From NCBI GenBank assembly GCA_030407315.1, contig JALQPE010000171.1, forward strand, positions 164,485 through 228,484: DNA of 64,000 nt, in the 5' to 3' direction. The position numbers were made by a program, and so were the translations under genes. Positions 49,508 to 58,710 of this stretch are shown here, piece after piece. Each line of letters starts with the position of its first letter. Within the stretch, counting starts at the first letter, position 1. Source of the stretch: Asparagopsis taxiformis. Its lineage: Eukaryota > Rhodophyta > Florideophyceae > Bonnemaisoniales > Bonnemaisoniaceae. The notes below the pieces were generated by a model. The model worked only from the letters and a program-made list of their open reading frames with translations. It was not told the DNA's origin and ran no database searches.

Positions 49508-51019
49508 ATGAAGACCAAATTCCTTTCAACCTTGACGCTTTTTTCCCTCATTTTTCTCCTCGTTGCCCCAGTATCAACACAGGAACTAGGTCGCCCGATT
49601 TCTGCTGCTGACTATGCCCCACTTCTTTCAATATTTATTCGTAGACTTGAACAGCCCTTGCAATATCGTGCTTTCTTTTTCTATGACGCGATTTGGTACA
49701 ATAACCTTGTTGTGCACTCCGAGAATGGCCTGCTCATCAATGGTTCGGAGCCCTCGTTCCGTCGAGCTTCACTACCGGAGCAATCAATTGGTTATGCAGT
49801 CTCTTCAATCGCTGTTTCTGTAACGCTCGGGATATTCGGGGAAGAAGATGCTCGCGCTGTGCAGGATGTCGCTGCCCAACAATTATTCTTGGATTTACCA
49901 CTCCGAGCTGAAGACGTACCTGAAGACCACCCTGCTCGAGAAGATCTGTTAGTGGGCTTCGCTCTTGCCGAAGAATTTCAGTCTGGTCAAGCAAACAATG
50001 GCTTTAATGAAGATGGAACTGATGACGGATCAACGATAAACCTCATACCTTTTGAGGATATAACTGGTTATGAGCCAATTAACACACCGAAAACTATCAA
50101 GGACTTAAGGCGCTGGACACCACTTATTGAAAGTCCACGGCCGCAATCTATAGGAGCTTACAATGTGCAACTTGCAATAACTCCACAGGCAGCGTTTGTT
50201 AATACCACCGTCTTGTCTGACGAGTTTGCTGCCTCTCAACGAGTACCAAGTCCTTACCCAGATGAGATCCTGCGCGATGCGACATGTGCACCAGATCAAG
50301 TGAATCTGCAGTCAATGCAAGTACAACGAATTTGTCAGGATACCGAAGAGGCACTTTCGGCTCTTGCAGGCTTGACAGAAGAACAAAAAATCCTCTCTGA
50401 GTACTTCGATGACCCTGTATCGAGCCTAACTTTAAATGTGCCTCGTTTGGCGGCAGCAGCCAATGTCAGTTTTCGTGATTCATTCATAATATTGATTTTG
50501 TTGAATGGGGGGATGTACGAAACCACATTGTTGACCTGGAGAGAGAAGAGAAGACATGACGCTGTCAGGCCGACGACACTAATTCAACAACTGTACAATG
50601 AAGTAGATATCGAGAACGGTGCTAATGTGGCTGCACAAGGTCAAGACTTTGCTTCATTCTTACGTACACCACCAAGACAGGAATATCCTAGTTTGCATGC
50701 AGCGCAGTGCCAGTATTATGCTGACGCTGCCGAAATTGTTTTGGGGCTAAGCGAGTTGAATATCGATGTCGTTATAGAGCAGGGAAGTTCAGACATAGCT
50801 CCAAGTCAGTTGCCTTCGTCCAACTTCACGATAGAAATCCGTGATTTACAGAGGGACATTGCTAGTGCATGCAGTGAGAGTCGAATATGGAGCGGTACAA
50901 ACCTTCGTCCAGCAGTTGAACGCGGGCGAGAGCTTGGGAGCAGGATTGCCAACGAGTATGTGAATCGACTTAGCTGTCTGCTACCAGACAATGACATACT
51001 TCCTCCTTGTCGACAATAA
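49508..51019 (+). CDS. Vanadium-haloperoxidase/PAP2-superfamily protein, secreted, ligand His replaced
   Basis: The protein has 503 residues. A signal peptide (K-T-K then L-F-S-L-I-F-L-L-V-A-P) should be cleaved near residue 24. The mature part follows the algal-type vanadium haloperoxidase plan. In the first active-site motif (K-x6-R-P) Lys347 and Arg354 are present in K-R-R-H-D-A-V-R-P. The second is P-S-L-H (394-397) instead of P-S-G-H, keeping the acid-base His397. The third, S-R-x5-H, reads S-R-I-W-S-G-T-N, so Arg459 is kept but the axial histidine that bonds vanadium is Asn465. Most family members oxidise bromide or chloride with peroxide in the cell wall. This one may be inactive, act as a phosphatase, or use another ligand. 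The sequence is otherwise uninterrupted, so it is not an obvious pseudogene. Confidence 0.82.
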   Translation: MKTKFLSTLTLFSLIFLLVAPVSTQELGRPISAADYAPLLSIFIRRLEQPLQYRAFFFYDAIWYNNLVVHSENGLLINGSEPSFRRASLPEQSIGYAVSSIAVSVTLGIFGEEDARAVQDVAAQQLFLDLPLRAEDVPEDHPAREDLLVGFALAEEFQSGQANNGFNEDGTDDGSTINLIPFEDITGYEPINTPKTIKDLRRWTPLIESPRPQSIGAYNVQLAITPQAAFVNTTVLSDEFAASQRVPSPYPDEILRDATCAPDQVNLQSMQVQRICQDTEEALSALAGLTEEQKILSEYFDDPVSSLTLNVPRLAAAANVSFRDSFIILILLNGGMYETTLLTWREKRRHDAVRPTTLIQQLYNEVDIENGANVAAQGQDFASFLRTPPRQEYPSLHAAQCQYYADAAEIVLGLSELNIDVVIEQGSSDIAPSQLPSSNFTIEIRDLQRDIASACSESRIWSGTNLRPAVERGRELGSRIANEYVNRLSCLLPDNDILPPCRQ

Positions 51020-51463
51020 TTGATAAAGTCATCATTCTAGGTCATGTAAATTTATATAATCCAAATAGCGATAATTAATAAGTTGCTGCCCTAGGGGGTA
51101 GGAGGAAGGAATGTGTTAGACGATGAACATCTTGTGAGTAGGACAGCGGCAGGAGGAGCCGCGCAGCGCGCAGAGGTGGGTGAAGAGATGGAAAGGAGTT
51201 CTGCGAAGTTGTTCGGTAACAGTGGAAGTTTACGCAGGAAAAACGACCATTCGCATATCCTGGTGTCAATCGGAAAAGTAAATTTCCTCGTATGAGGTCA
51301 CGCTTGGACTCATACGGGGCCGAGAAAATTGGCCAAAATACGAAAAAACAGCCTTTCGTTCTGGCGGTTCAACTTAAATTTTTGTGGAGCTTTTCTGCGT
51401 TTAATTGTGTTCAAGAAGCCAAAAGATAGAAGAAACGATGATGTGATCTAGTGTCTATCGGAC
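51020..51463. other. Start of the accessory region, gene-free
   Basis: No gene was recognised. Around 51,287-51,320 a degenerate CCTCGTATGAGGTCAC...CATACGGGG arrangement echoes the palindrome at 51464-51507. Confidence 0.4.
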
Positions 51464-51507
51464 AAGTGGCCTCATATGAGGTCAAATGACCTCATATGAG
51501 GCCACTT
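51464..51507. repeat. 44-nt palindrome with perfect 21-nt arms
   Basis: Each arm begins AAGTGGCCTCATATGAGG and ends in TCA (21 nt); the second arm is its exact reverse complement, with only AA between. Each arm itself contains the 12-nt palindrome CCTCATATGAGG. It could extrude a cruciform, bind a dimeric protein, or be a junction of two element ends. Confidence 0.9.
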
Positions 51508-51674
51508 TTTACCACTGTAGTTTAAATTGAAAAAATAAACGAATAGCTCCAATTTTACCACTAGAAGACTCGCCGGCGAGATTAATGATATGGTAGGGCA
51601 GAGTGAATGCTGAAATTTTAATCCTTCCATCAGCAAACTACGTCAACTAAATCTCGATCCTGAAATCACAAAAA

Positions 51675-52145
51675 ATGGTGAAACCAGTTGATTGTCGCCA
51701 AGTTGTCGGAAACAGGGTTCTCGCCCCTACCAGACAACTGACATCTATCTCCAAATGTCGCAGGATGTATGGCGCTGGATGGAAGACAAAGATGATATCC
51801 GGAACTGTCATTCGAGTCATTAAGGAGAGAGGCAACAAGCGAATGATGACATCTATCGAGGCTGAGTGGGAGCTGGCCAATGGTAACAAGGTGACATCCC
51901 TGCGTCTCTGCAGTGTGAAGGCACCTGCAGGTGATGAGGAAGACTGTGTGACCGAAGGAGGAGATCAAGCTCAAGACACCGGGAGTGACGGGAATGAGGC
52001 CGAAAAATCAGATGCATTCACGCCGCAAGAGCGTGGCTTGAATACGAGTGTTAATACTCAGCCATGTGACACTGGTCAACCGATGAGCCGGTTGTCATAT
52101 GCAATGACGTGGAATGGATTGTATCTCATGTATCTATGCAAATGA
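51675..52145 (+). CDS. Possible mobile-element-derived protein fragment
   Basis: This is a 156-residue frame. Residues 10-60 (G-N-R-V-L-A-P-T-R-Q-L-T-S, then Y-G-A-G-W-K-T-K-M-I-S-G-T-V-I-R-V) resemble a small beta-rich module that I recall at the start of transposon-encoded proteins of oomycetes and algae, where it precedes a DDE-type transposase. Here the downstream transposase domain is absent: after residue 85 the sequence is acidic and low-complexity, and it stops just before the left end of the inverted-repeat element. It is probably a truncated remnant. The assignment is from memory of motif style and is weak. Confidence 0.3.
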   Translation: MVKPVDCRQVVGNRVLAPTRQLTSISKCRRMYGAGWKTKMISGTVIRVIKERGNKRMMTSIEAEWELANGNKVTSLRLCSVKAPAGDEEDCVTEGGDQAQDTGSDGNEAEKSDAFTPQERGLNTSVNTQPCDTGQPMSRLSYAMTWNGLYLMYLCK

Positions 52146-52180
52146 ATGGTTGGCGCCCGAATCGGTCGTGGAGGGTGATT

Positions 52181-52833
52181 GGGCTGTAGTATACGTGGCA
52201 ATTCCGAAATTGCCAATATTTACGATTTCCGCGGAATTCGAATTTCCGCGGACCCCGAGCGATAACAGCAATGCACGAACATTGCTGGCGCGTGCGCGCG
52301 CGCAACCGGCACACGTGTGCAACGAATGTACTGGCAACGGCCAACCCAACGGACCAACGGGTCCCCACGTGCGACCCACAAGGTCCTTTCCCATTCGGGG
52401 ACGTTACGAGCAGTGTTTACACTGTAAAGCGATGCCATCGTGGCTAAATAGGTATTGGCATCATGCCGGGAGGGAAAGGGGACAAGCATCGAACGAGCAA
52501 CGGCTCTAGTCTACGACTGACTTCTACGTTTACGTTTACGTTTTCGCCTAACGAGGCTTCGTCTCCGTCGAGCTGCGCACTCCCTACCCATCGCCACACG
52601 TGAGGCTGATTGCGTGTAGTGCCTCCGGGCTTGGTTGAGAGCGCCTCCGGTGACGTGCCACCTCGTTTACCGAACGTAATCCTCGCGTGGATAGTTGCGT
52701 CGTGACGCTCGTTTCTACTCGCTAACCCATTCTCTACCTTCTACCGTCCTAAAAATACAGTCAAACACCAGCGGGTGGCACTGTTCGTTCGTTTCGTTAA
52801 GGACAGCGTGTCCACTAGCTCGTACCAGCTACT
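52181..52833 (+). repeat. Left terminal inverted repeat
   Basis: It pairs with 53938-54572 in inverted orientation. It contains internal (TACGTT)n-like short repeats near 52,530-52,545. The innermost shared sequence is CGTACCAGCTACT. Confidence 0.85.
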
Positions 52834-52953
52834 CCTAGAACTACTAACGTACCACACTGGTCTTCCGACCTAGAAGTTGCTACGAGCAAAACGACAACTA
52901 ACGAGGTTGAGCTCCTTTACGTTACGAAAGATACGTGCTACGGACTACGGTCT

Positions 52954-53932
52954 ATGAATTACGCTGTGTCGAACCCCAGCGCGTCGCCCAGGCAACCGTT
53001 GCCAACGTCAGCGGACGCCGAAGCCGACGTGGCCTTGTCAGCAGAAGCGCTCATCGCGACCGATCGATCTATCCCGACGGATATCGAGGCGATCGGCCAG
53101 ATACCACGTACGGTAAGCCCGTTTGAGTCCTTGGGTATGGACCCCGCAACGCGCGGTCAGCTCGAGCAAGGGAACGTGACTCCCACGGCACTACGTGTAG
53201 TGTACGAAGACCTTCGAGGTCACATCGAAAGGGCGAGCGACGCGGCCGTCGACGAAGCCGTAAGGCAGAGACTCGGAGTCTCGCAGCGCGAGGCTTCTGC
53301 GTTACGTGAACGCTCAGCGACCCTCGAACGGGAAAACGAAGACTTACGAAACCGCTTCTCCGCCGTGGAGGAAGACTCGACTCGTTTGTCGTAGTTTTTT
53401 AACGAAATCGTCGCCGGACGTTCCGCTCCGCCGAGCGGAAGCGATCCGAATTACGAAGAAGGCTCGCGCGCCTATAACTCGCAATCCTCCCCGGCCGTTC
53501 CGGGAGGATACCCCTCAACACCTGGACCGACGACCCCGACAACGTACGGAAGGGGGGCGACAGTGCAACGAGCCATCGCCAACCGACGAGACGCCAGGAA
53601 GGCAATTATGTTTTCACGATACCCCTGACCACGTGCGGTCAGCGGGCGCAGAACGAACTGCACAATTCGATACGAGAGCTCCCACGCCACGCGAGGCGTA
53701 CATTCCGTGGCTGGGTGCGTTCGGCACGACGGACACGCGAGTCCACGAAAACGAACATACCGACGCGGTACGCTTACCAGGGAACGCCCTCGAACCCGTT
53801 TGCCACACGTTGGCAGAGCACACGACAATGCTCGACGCATTTGCGAACGTGATGTCGTACCGCATGTACCGACTGAACGATGTGCGCGAACATCTCTACG
53901 TTAATGAGAGTTGTGGAACGATAGTTCGTTAG
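52954..53932 (+). pseudogene. Decayed coiled-coil protein frame inside the inverted-repeat element
   Basis: From the ATG at 52954 a 146-residue frame encodes an Ala/Asp/Arg-rich protein with a clear heptad coiled coil at about residues 95-140 (L-R-E-R-S-A-T-L-E-R-E-N-E-D-L). It ends at TAG 53392-53394. In the same frame another 80 codons of protein-like sequence follow (with G-G-Y-P-S-T-P-G-P-T-T-P-T-T-Y-G), then a TGA. The last part continues in a different frame to 53932. This pattern of one in-frame stop plus at least one frameshift suggests an eroded gene. A Gag-like structural protein is a guess from the coiled coil and size; no zinc knuckle or protease is seen. Confidence 0.5.
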
Positions 53933-53937
53933 ACGAA

Positions 53938-54572
53938 GTAGCTGGTACGAGCTAGTGGACACGCTGTCCTTACGAAACGAACGAACAGTCCACCCGCTGG
54001 TGTTTTGACTGTATGTTAGGTAGAACGGTAGAGATAGGTTAGCGAGTAGACACGAGCGTCACGACGCAACAATCCACGCGAGGATTACGTTAGCGGACGA
54101 GGTGGTACGTCACCGGAGGCGCTCTCAACCAAGCCCGGAGGCACTACACGCAATCAGCCTTACGTGCGGCGATGGGTAGGGAGTACGCAGCTCGACGGAG
54201 ACGAAGCCTCGCTAGGCAAAACGTAAACGTAGAAGTCAGTCGTAGACTAGAGCCGTTGCTCGTTCGATGAATTGTCCCCTTTCCCTCCCGGCACGATGCC
54301 AATACCTATTTAGCCACGAGGGCATCGCTTTACAGTGTAAACACTGCTCGTAACGTCCCCGAATGGAAAGGACCTTGTGGGTCGCACGTAGGGACCCGTT
54401 GGTCCGGTGGCCGTTGCCAATACGTTCGTTGCACACGTGTGCCGGTTGCGCGCGCGCACGCGCCAGCAATGTTCGTGCATTGCTGTTATCGCTCGGGTCC
54501 GCGGAAATTCATAATTCGCGGAAATCGTAATTATTTGCAATTTCGGAATTGCCACATATACTACACAGCCCC
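53938..54572 (-). repeat. Right terminal inverted repeat
   Basis: It is the reverse complement of 52181-52833 with scattered substitutions and short indels. The small length difference (about 18 bases) is due to those indels. Confidence 0.85.
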
Positions 54573-55140
54573 ACCCCCACACGTGGACGTCCCGGCCACG
54601 CGAGGCCCGTCAGGACGCGCCTGAGACACGGGGCCGTGGCGCCTTTTCGGGTACAACTGCGGACGTGGCAGTTGTCCCGAAAAATCTCGTTTAAACGTAC
54701 GCGGCCCGGTTGGCTGATCGAATCGCCACGGCGCCGGAGCGCGCGCGTGCGCTCCGGCTCTTTCGTAATCATCGAGGCCCGCCCGTTGGCATCGTACGTC
54801 AATGCCTCGCTTAGGCGTTTCCCTGCAACGAATGCAGTGTCCAATTCCACCAAGCGGGTGTGCTTCAATTCAGCGTGATACGTGCGCAGGCCGCGGCCCT
54901 TTCGTGAATCTGCCAGCGGGCATTACGACAAACGGTCGTCCGAAGGTTATTTAAGCCGCGGCTTAACGTGATAGCGATCGTCGCTCACCCTTCCTCTCAC
55001 CATCGTCATCCAGGCCGTTGCCTTTCGTTCTCCCTTATCTCTTTCCCCCCGCTGGGTACTGCTACCTCCGTTCATTTCGTTCTCTTGTTTCGTCTAGCCC
55101 GCGCGGCTCTCGTTTTCGTGCTCGTTGCACTGTTCGTCTT
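54573..55140. other. GC-rich accessory DNA with three strong hairpins/palindromes
   Basis: There is no gene. The structures are: 54644-54683, 16-bp arms (TTTTCGGG then ACAACTGC, one bulged T) around a 7-nt loop; 54733-54758, perfect 10-bp arms GCCGGAGCGC with a 6-nt loop; 54951-54966, the perfect palindrome TTAAGCCGCGGCTTAA. A 119-codon minus frame at 54509-54868 crosses the element border and is judged non-coding. Confidence 0.6.
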
Positions 55141-55174
55141 CGTTGCGTACGTCTGTGTTCTCGGAAATGGACGC

Positions 55175-55440
55175 GGACGTCCACAACCTCTAGTACACCT
55201 AGTATTACTAGGCGGACGTCCATGTTCTCCAGTATTTTTGGATGTCCGCCTAGAACCGGACGTCCATGCGGTCTAGTACGTCTAGTATTACTAGGGCGAC
55301 ATTCATTGTTTCTAGTACCACGGATGTCCCCCTCGGGATGGACTTCCGCCATGTCTATGTCCACCTAGGACGGGCGCCGGTTCAGAAATTCAAAAATTTC
55401 GACCCCAGAAATTTCTGCCGCCGTGCTCGACATGGATGTC
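55175..55440. repeat. Cluster of GGACGTCC motifs and CTAGTATTACTAG tandem units
   Basis: GGACGTCC occurs at 55175, 55214 and 55258, and a GGATGTCC variant at 55240. Two copies of a unit with CTAGTAC...CTAGTATTACTAGG start near 55190 and 55273 (period about 83 bp). The GGACGTCC motif is also in every core unit of the large repeat array further right. Confidence 0.7.
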
Positions 55441-56774
55441 CGCATCCATCACGGCGACCACTCTATTTTTCCTTGTCGGTCGACTCCAATTTCGTCTTTA
55501 ATTTTTTCATCCTCTCGCTCACACCCCCTTCCTGTTGGTGCTCACCTCCCCCGTACTGTACCTCAAACACCCCCAATACCACTCTAGCACGCATTTTCAG
55601 ATACCTATCCCGCTTCCACGGTGCACACCTCCATTCCATACCTACTTTTCTGCTCTACCGTACAGATTTCGTATAACCAGTCCTCATACTACCTCAGAAT
55701 AGGGCAAAACACCCCCTATCTCCTCGACCATGCTCTCCCCCATCACCTTTGAAACGTATTGTTCTTCAGTACCCTCTCTCCTCTACCCTCAACCCCTCTC
55801 CTTCGCCCTCTACACAAACTTCCCTGCAGCTTACTCTTCCAAAACCTCTCACTCCCCATCCCGTACCCGACCTGCTCCACCCCTCCCTCCCTCAGCTGCT
55901 CCATGCCCCCACGCCATCCGCATCTTCGATACCGTATACACCACCACCACCGGCCCACGCTCCCGCACTGCGGGGTGGCTCCCCCGCCGTATCCCCAGAA
56001 ACCTCCCCGCTCTGAAACACATATCAACCCCCCACTTCGCACCCTTCCTCCCACTCCCCTCCCTCCCCAAATACAATAACCCCTTCTTCTCCATCACATC
56101 CCCACTCACCACAGCCAGAACAGACGCCACCCCCTCCCCTTCTTTCTCCTCACTTTCCTAAAAACCCCTCCTCTCGGCGCCTTCAACCGCACCCTCCTAC
56201 GGTCCCACCTAAACACCTCCTCCGCCCTCACTACCCCAACACCCCGCAGCGTCTCCCCAATCCCCATAATATGCTTGTCGGCACTCCTCTCCGAATCACA
56301 ATCCATTCTAAACCCGCACTCCGTACATTTCCACCTCCCCCTGTACCATCCCAAGATTCCATCCCCCCACAGAACACATCCTCATACCACAGAAGAATTT
56401 TCTTCCTCTCATACCTCATCCTTAAAACCTCCATCAGCTCCATGTAAATTTCGATGAAAATATTTCTCTACTATGCAATCTCAAACATGTATGAGCCTAT
56501 GCCTTTCCGCTTTGTCAACCCTGAATATTGGTACTCATGTATTCATAAAATAGGGCCACCCACATCCCTATCCCGTTCTGCAAGCTTTACAAACCACTAG
56601 ACGCATACTCCACAACTATACAACAAACACTACTCGCTATTTCAGACGACGCGGTACACAAGTAGCGTAGTGTCAACCTTCCGTGACGCCTTCCCTGATG
56701 CGTACAAGTGGGAAACACGTCTAGACGTATATCACAAGTGAGCGCGGGAATTTTCGGCACAGGAGATGCTGGGC
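55441..56774. other. About 1 kb of pyrimidine-rich DNA, no intact gene
   Basis: From about 55,500 to 56,450 the plus strand is mostly C and T, with few G. Frames of 60-143 codons on both strands are by-products of this bias. The only item of interest is the possible zinc-ribbon remnant on the minus strand described separately. Confidence 0.55.
56106..56443 (-). pseudogene. Possible remnant with TnpB/Fanzor-like zinc-ribbon end
   Basis: On the minus strand one frame reads W-K-C-T-E-C-G-F-R-M-D-C-D, then S-A-D-K-H-I-M (codons around 56,330-56,270). In TnpB and its eukaryotic relative Fanzor, the second half of the zinc ribbon is followed by D-x-D and N-A-A-x-N-I-L. The order and spacing are similar, with a two-residue insert. 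An adjacent frame (56231-56443) carries a tyrosine/lysine-rich segment that could be the upstream part after a frameshift. The first Cys pair and the catalytic carboxylates are not found, so this is at best an eroded fragment and may be chance. Confidence 0.2.
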
Positions 56775-56868
56775 CACCAAATTGATTTTTCGGAAATTTT
56801 AGAATTTCTGGGCTGGCCAGCAATGCAATCGAGCTGGACATCCACCGGACGTCCATTTCAGGTTGGTC
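56775..56868 (+). repeat. Core unit A0, partial and diverged
   Basis: It keeps only the right third of the core, from the GGAATTT-like part through CCACCGGACGTCC and CAGGTTGGTC. The hairpin and the 14-bp palindrome are absent. Confidence 0.8.
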
Positions 56869-57021
56869 GCGAGAGGGTGGGGGGGGACCATGATGAAACA
56901 AGGACCAAGACCTTTCCCTGACGTGTTGAGCCTGAAATCGACCCTTCGTGAGACGCGATTTTGGCTTACAGTTGGTGCTAATAGAAGCCAGTGATAGCCC
57001 CGATCGGGGCGGCAGCCGGCT

Positions 57022-57320
57022 CCGGCTTACAGTTGGTGCTTACAGACGCCAGTGATAGCCCCCGATCGGGGCCGGCGGTCGGTTCCTGGGGCCGTTGTGG
57101 CCAAATTAGACACCCTGATTTGAATTAAAATTTGGGCTATTCTCAAAAACATGCACATGTGAACATGTTTTTGAGATGGGGGTGTGCCGTACGGCACAAT
57201 CGACCCGCCCAAATCGATGTTTTTTGCAATATTTTTTTGTGCCCGAAATTGTAGAATTTCTGGGCTGGCCAGCAATGCATCTGAGCTGGACATCCACCGG
57301 ACGTCCATTTCAGGTTGGTC
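57022..57320 (+). repeat. Core unit A1
   Basis: A full core with hairpin 57142-57175 and palindrome 57184-57197. It is followed by spacer X, which is nearly identical in A3 and A5 contexts. Confidence 0.9.
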
Positions 57321-57530
57321 GTGTGCTGCCTACATCCACGCATTGCAGAAACTAAGCCAGCGGGTTCACTACTAATACAAAGTACACGGAATATGAGTAA
57401 CGTGATAGGTGAGTAGTGTTTGTGTTGAGGGAGTAAGGCGGGACCATGATGAAACAGGAAAAAGATGTCACCCAAGCATAACTTAGGCTTGAAGCCTGGA
57501 ATCGACCCATCTTTCGGCGCCATTTAGCCT

Positions 57531-57822
57531 CACAGTTAGTGCTTACAGAAGCCAGTGATGACCCCGCTCGGGGCGGCGGCTCCGGTTCCTGGGGCCGTTG
57601 TGGCCAAATTAGACACCCTGATTTGAATTAAAATTTGGGCTATTCTCAAAAACATGCACATGTGAACATGTTTTTGAGATGGGGGTGTGCCGTACGGCAC
57701 AATCGACCGCCCAAATCGATGTTTTTTGCAATATTTTTTTCTGCCCTGAATTGTAGAATTTCTGGGCTGGCCAGCAATGCATCTGAGCTGGACATCCACC
57801 GGACGTCCATTTCAGGTTGGTC
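57531..57822 (+). repeat. Core unit A2
   Basis: A full core with hairpin 57645-57678 and palindrome 57687-57700. It is followed by the short spacer Y. Confidence 0.9.
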
Positions 57823-57917
57823 GTGAGAGAGTGAGGCGGGACCATGATGGAACAAGGACCAAGACCTGTCCCTGGCGTATTGAGCCTGAAATTGACCCTT
57901 CGTGAGACGCGATTTTG

Positions 57918-58210
57918 GCTTACAGTTAGTGCTTACAGAAGCCAGTGATGGCCCCACTCGGGGCGGCGGCCGGTTCCTGGGGCCGTTGTGGCCAAATTAG
58001 ACACCTTGATTTGAATTAAAATTTGGGCTATTCTCAAAAACATGCACATGTGAACATGTTTTTGAGATGGGGGTGTGCCGTACGGCACAATCCACCCGCC
58101 CAAATCGATGTTTTTTGCAATATTTTTTTGTGCCCGAAATTGTAGAATTTCTGGGCTGGCCAGCAATGCATCTGAGCTGGACATCCACGGACGTCCATTT
58201 CAGGTTGGTC
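57918..58210 (+). repeat. Core unit A3
   Basis: A full core with hairpin 58033-58066 and palindrome 58075-58088. One base is missing in the terminal CCACCGGACGTCC (reads CCACGGACGTCC). Confidence 0.9.
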
Positions 58211-58420
58211 GTGTGCTGCCTACATCCACGCATTGCAGAAACTAAGCCAGCGGGTTCACTACTAATACAAAGTACACGGAATATGAGTAACGTGATAGGT
58301 GAGTAGTGTTGTGTTGAGGGAGTAAGGCGGGACCATGATGAAACAGGGAAAAAGATGTCACCCAAGCATAACTTAGGCTTCAAGCCTGGAATCGAACCTT
58401 CGTAAGACGCGATTTTGGCT

Positions 58421-58710
58421 TACAGTTAGTGCTTACAGAAGCCAGTGATGACCCCGCTCGGGGCGGCGGCCGGTTCCTGGGGCCGTTGTGGCCAAATTAG
58501 ACACCCTGATTTGAATTAAAATTTGGGCTATTCTCAAAAACATGCACATGTGAACATGTTTTTGAGATGGGGGTGTGCCGTACGGCACAATCGACCGCCC
58601 AAATCGATGTTTTTTGCAATATTTTTTTCTGCCCTGAATTGTAGAGTTTCTGGGCTGGCCAGCAATGCATCTGAGCTGGACATCCACCGGACGTCCATTT
58701 CAGGTTGATC
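58421..58710 (+). repeat. Core unit A4
   Basis: A full core with hairpin 58533-58566 and palindrome 58575-58588. The array loses similarity about 45 bases after it, on the side of the dioxygenase gene's 3' end. Confidence 0.9.

Larger units (their letters stand above)
52181..54572. mobile_element. 2.4-kb non-autonomous element with long terminal inverted repeats
   Basis: Left (52181-52833) and right (53938-54572) ends are reverse complements of each other over about 640 bp, about nine bases in ten identical by eye in the stretches compared. The outer ends begin GGGCTGTAGTATACGTGG (left) and the complement of CCACATATACTACACAGCCC (right). The 1.1-kb middle holds a decayed reading frame and no transposase. 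A target-site duplication is not clear, because the flanks are too GC-rich and similar to fix the boundary. Alternatives are a foldback element or two inverted solo LTRs around a leftover internal segment; the TG at the third codon-like position of each end would allow the latter. Confidence 0.75.

Noticed and set aside
54509..54868. 119-codon minus-strand frame across the right end of the inverted-repeat element
   Set aside because: It spans an element border and strong hairpins and has no recognisable features.
55730..56161. 143-codon plus-strand frame rich in Pro/Ser/Thr
   Set aside because: It is fully explained by the pyrimidine bias; overlapping frames of similar length exist in all phases.
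58385..58460. tRNA-like B box (GGTTCGATTCC on the minus strand) inside the repeat
   Set aside because: The T-arm stem does not pair, no cloverleaf can be drawn, and the other copies lack the box. A decayed tRNA-derived SINE cannot be excluded but is not supported.
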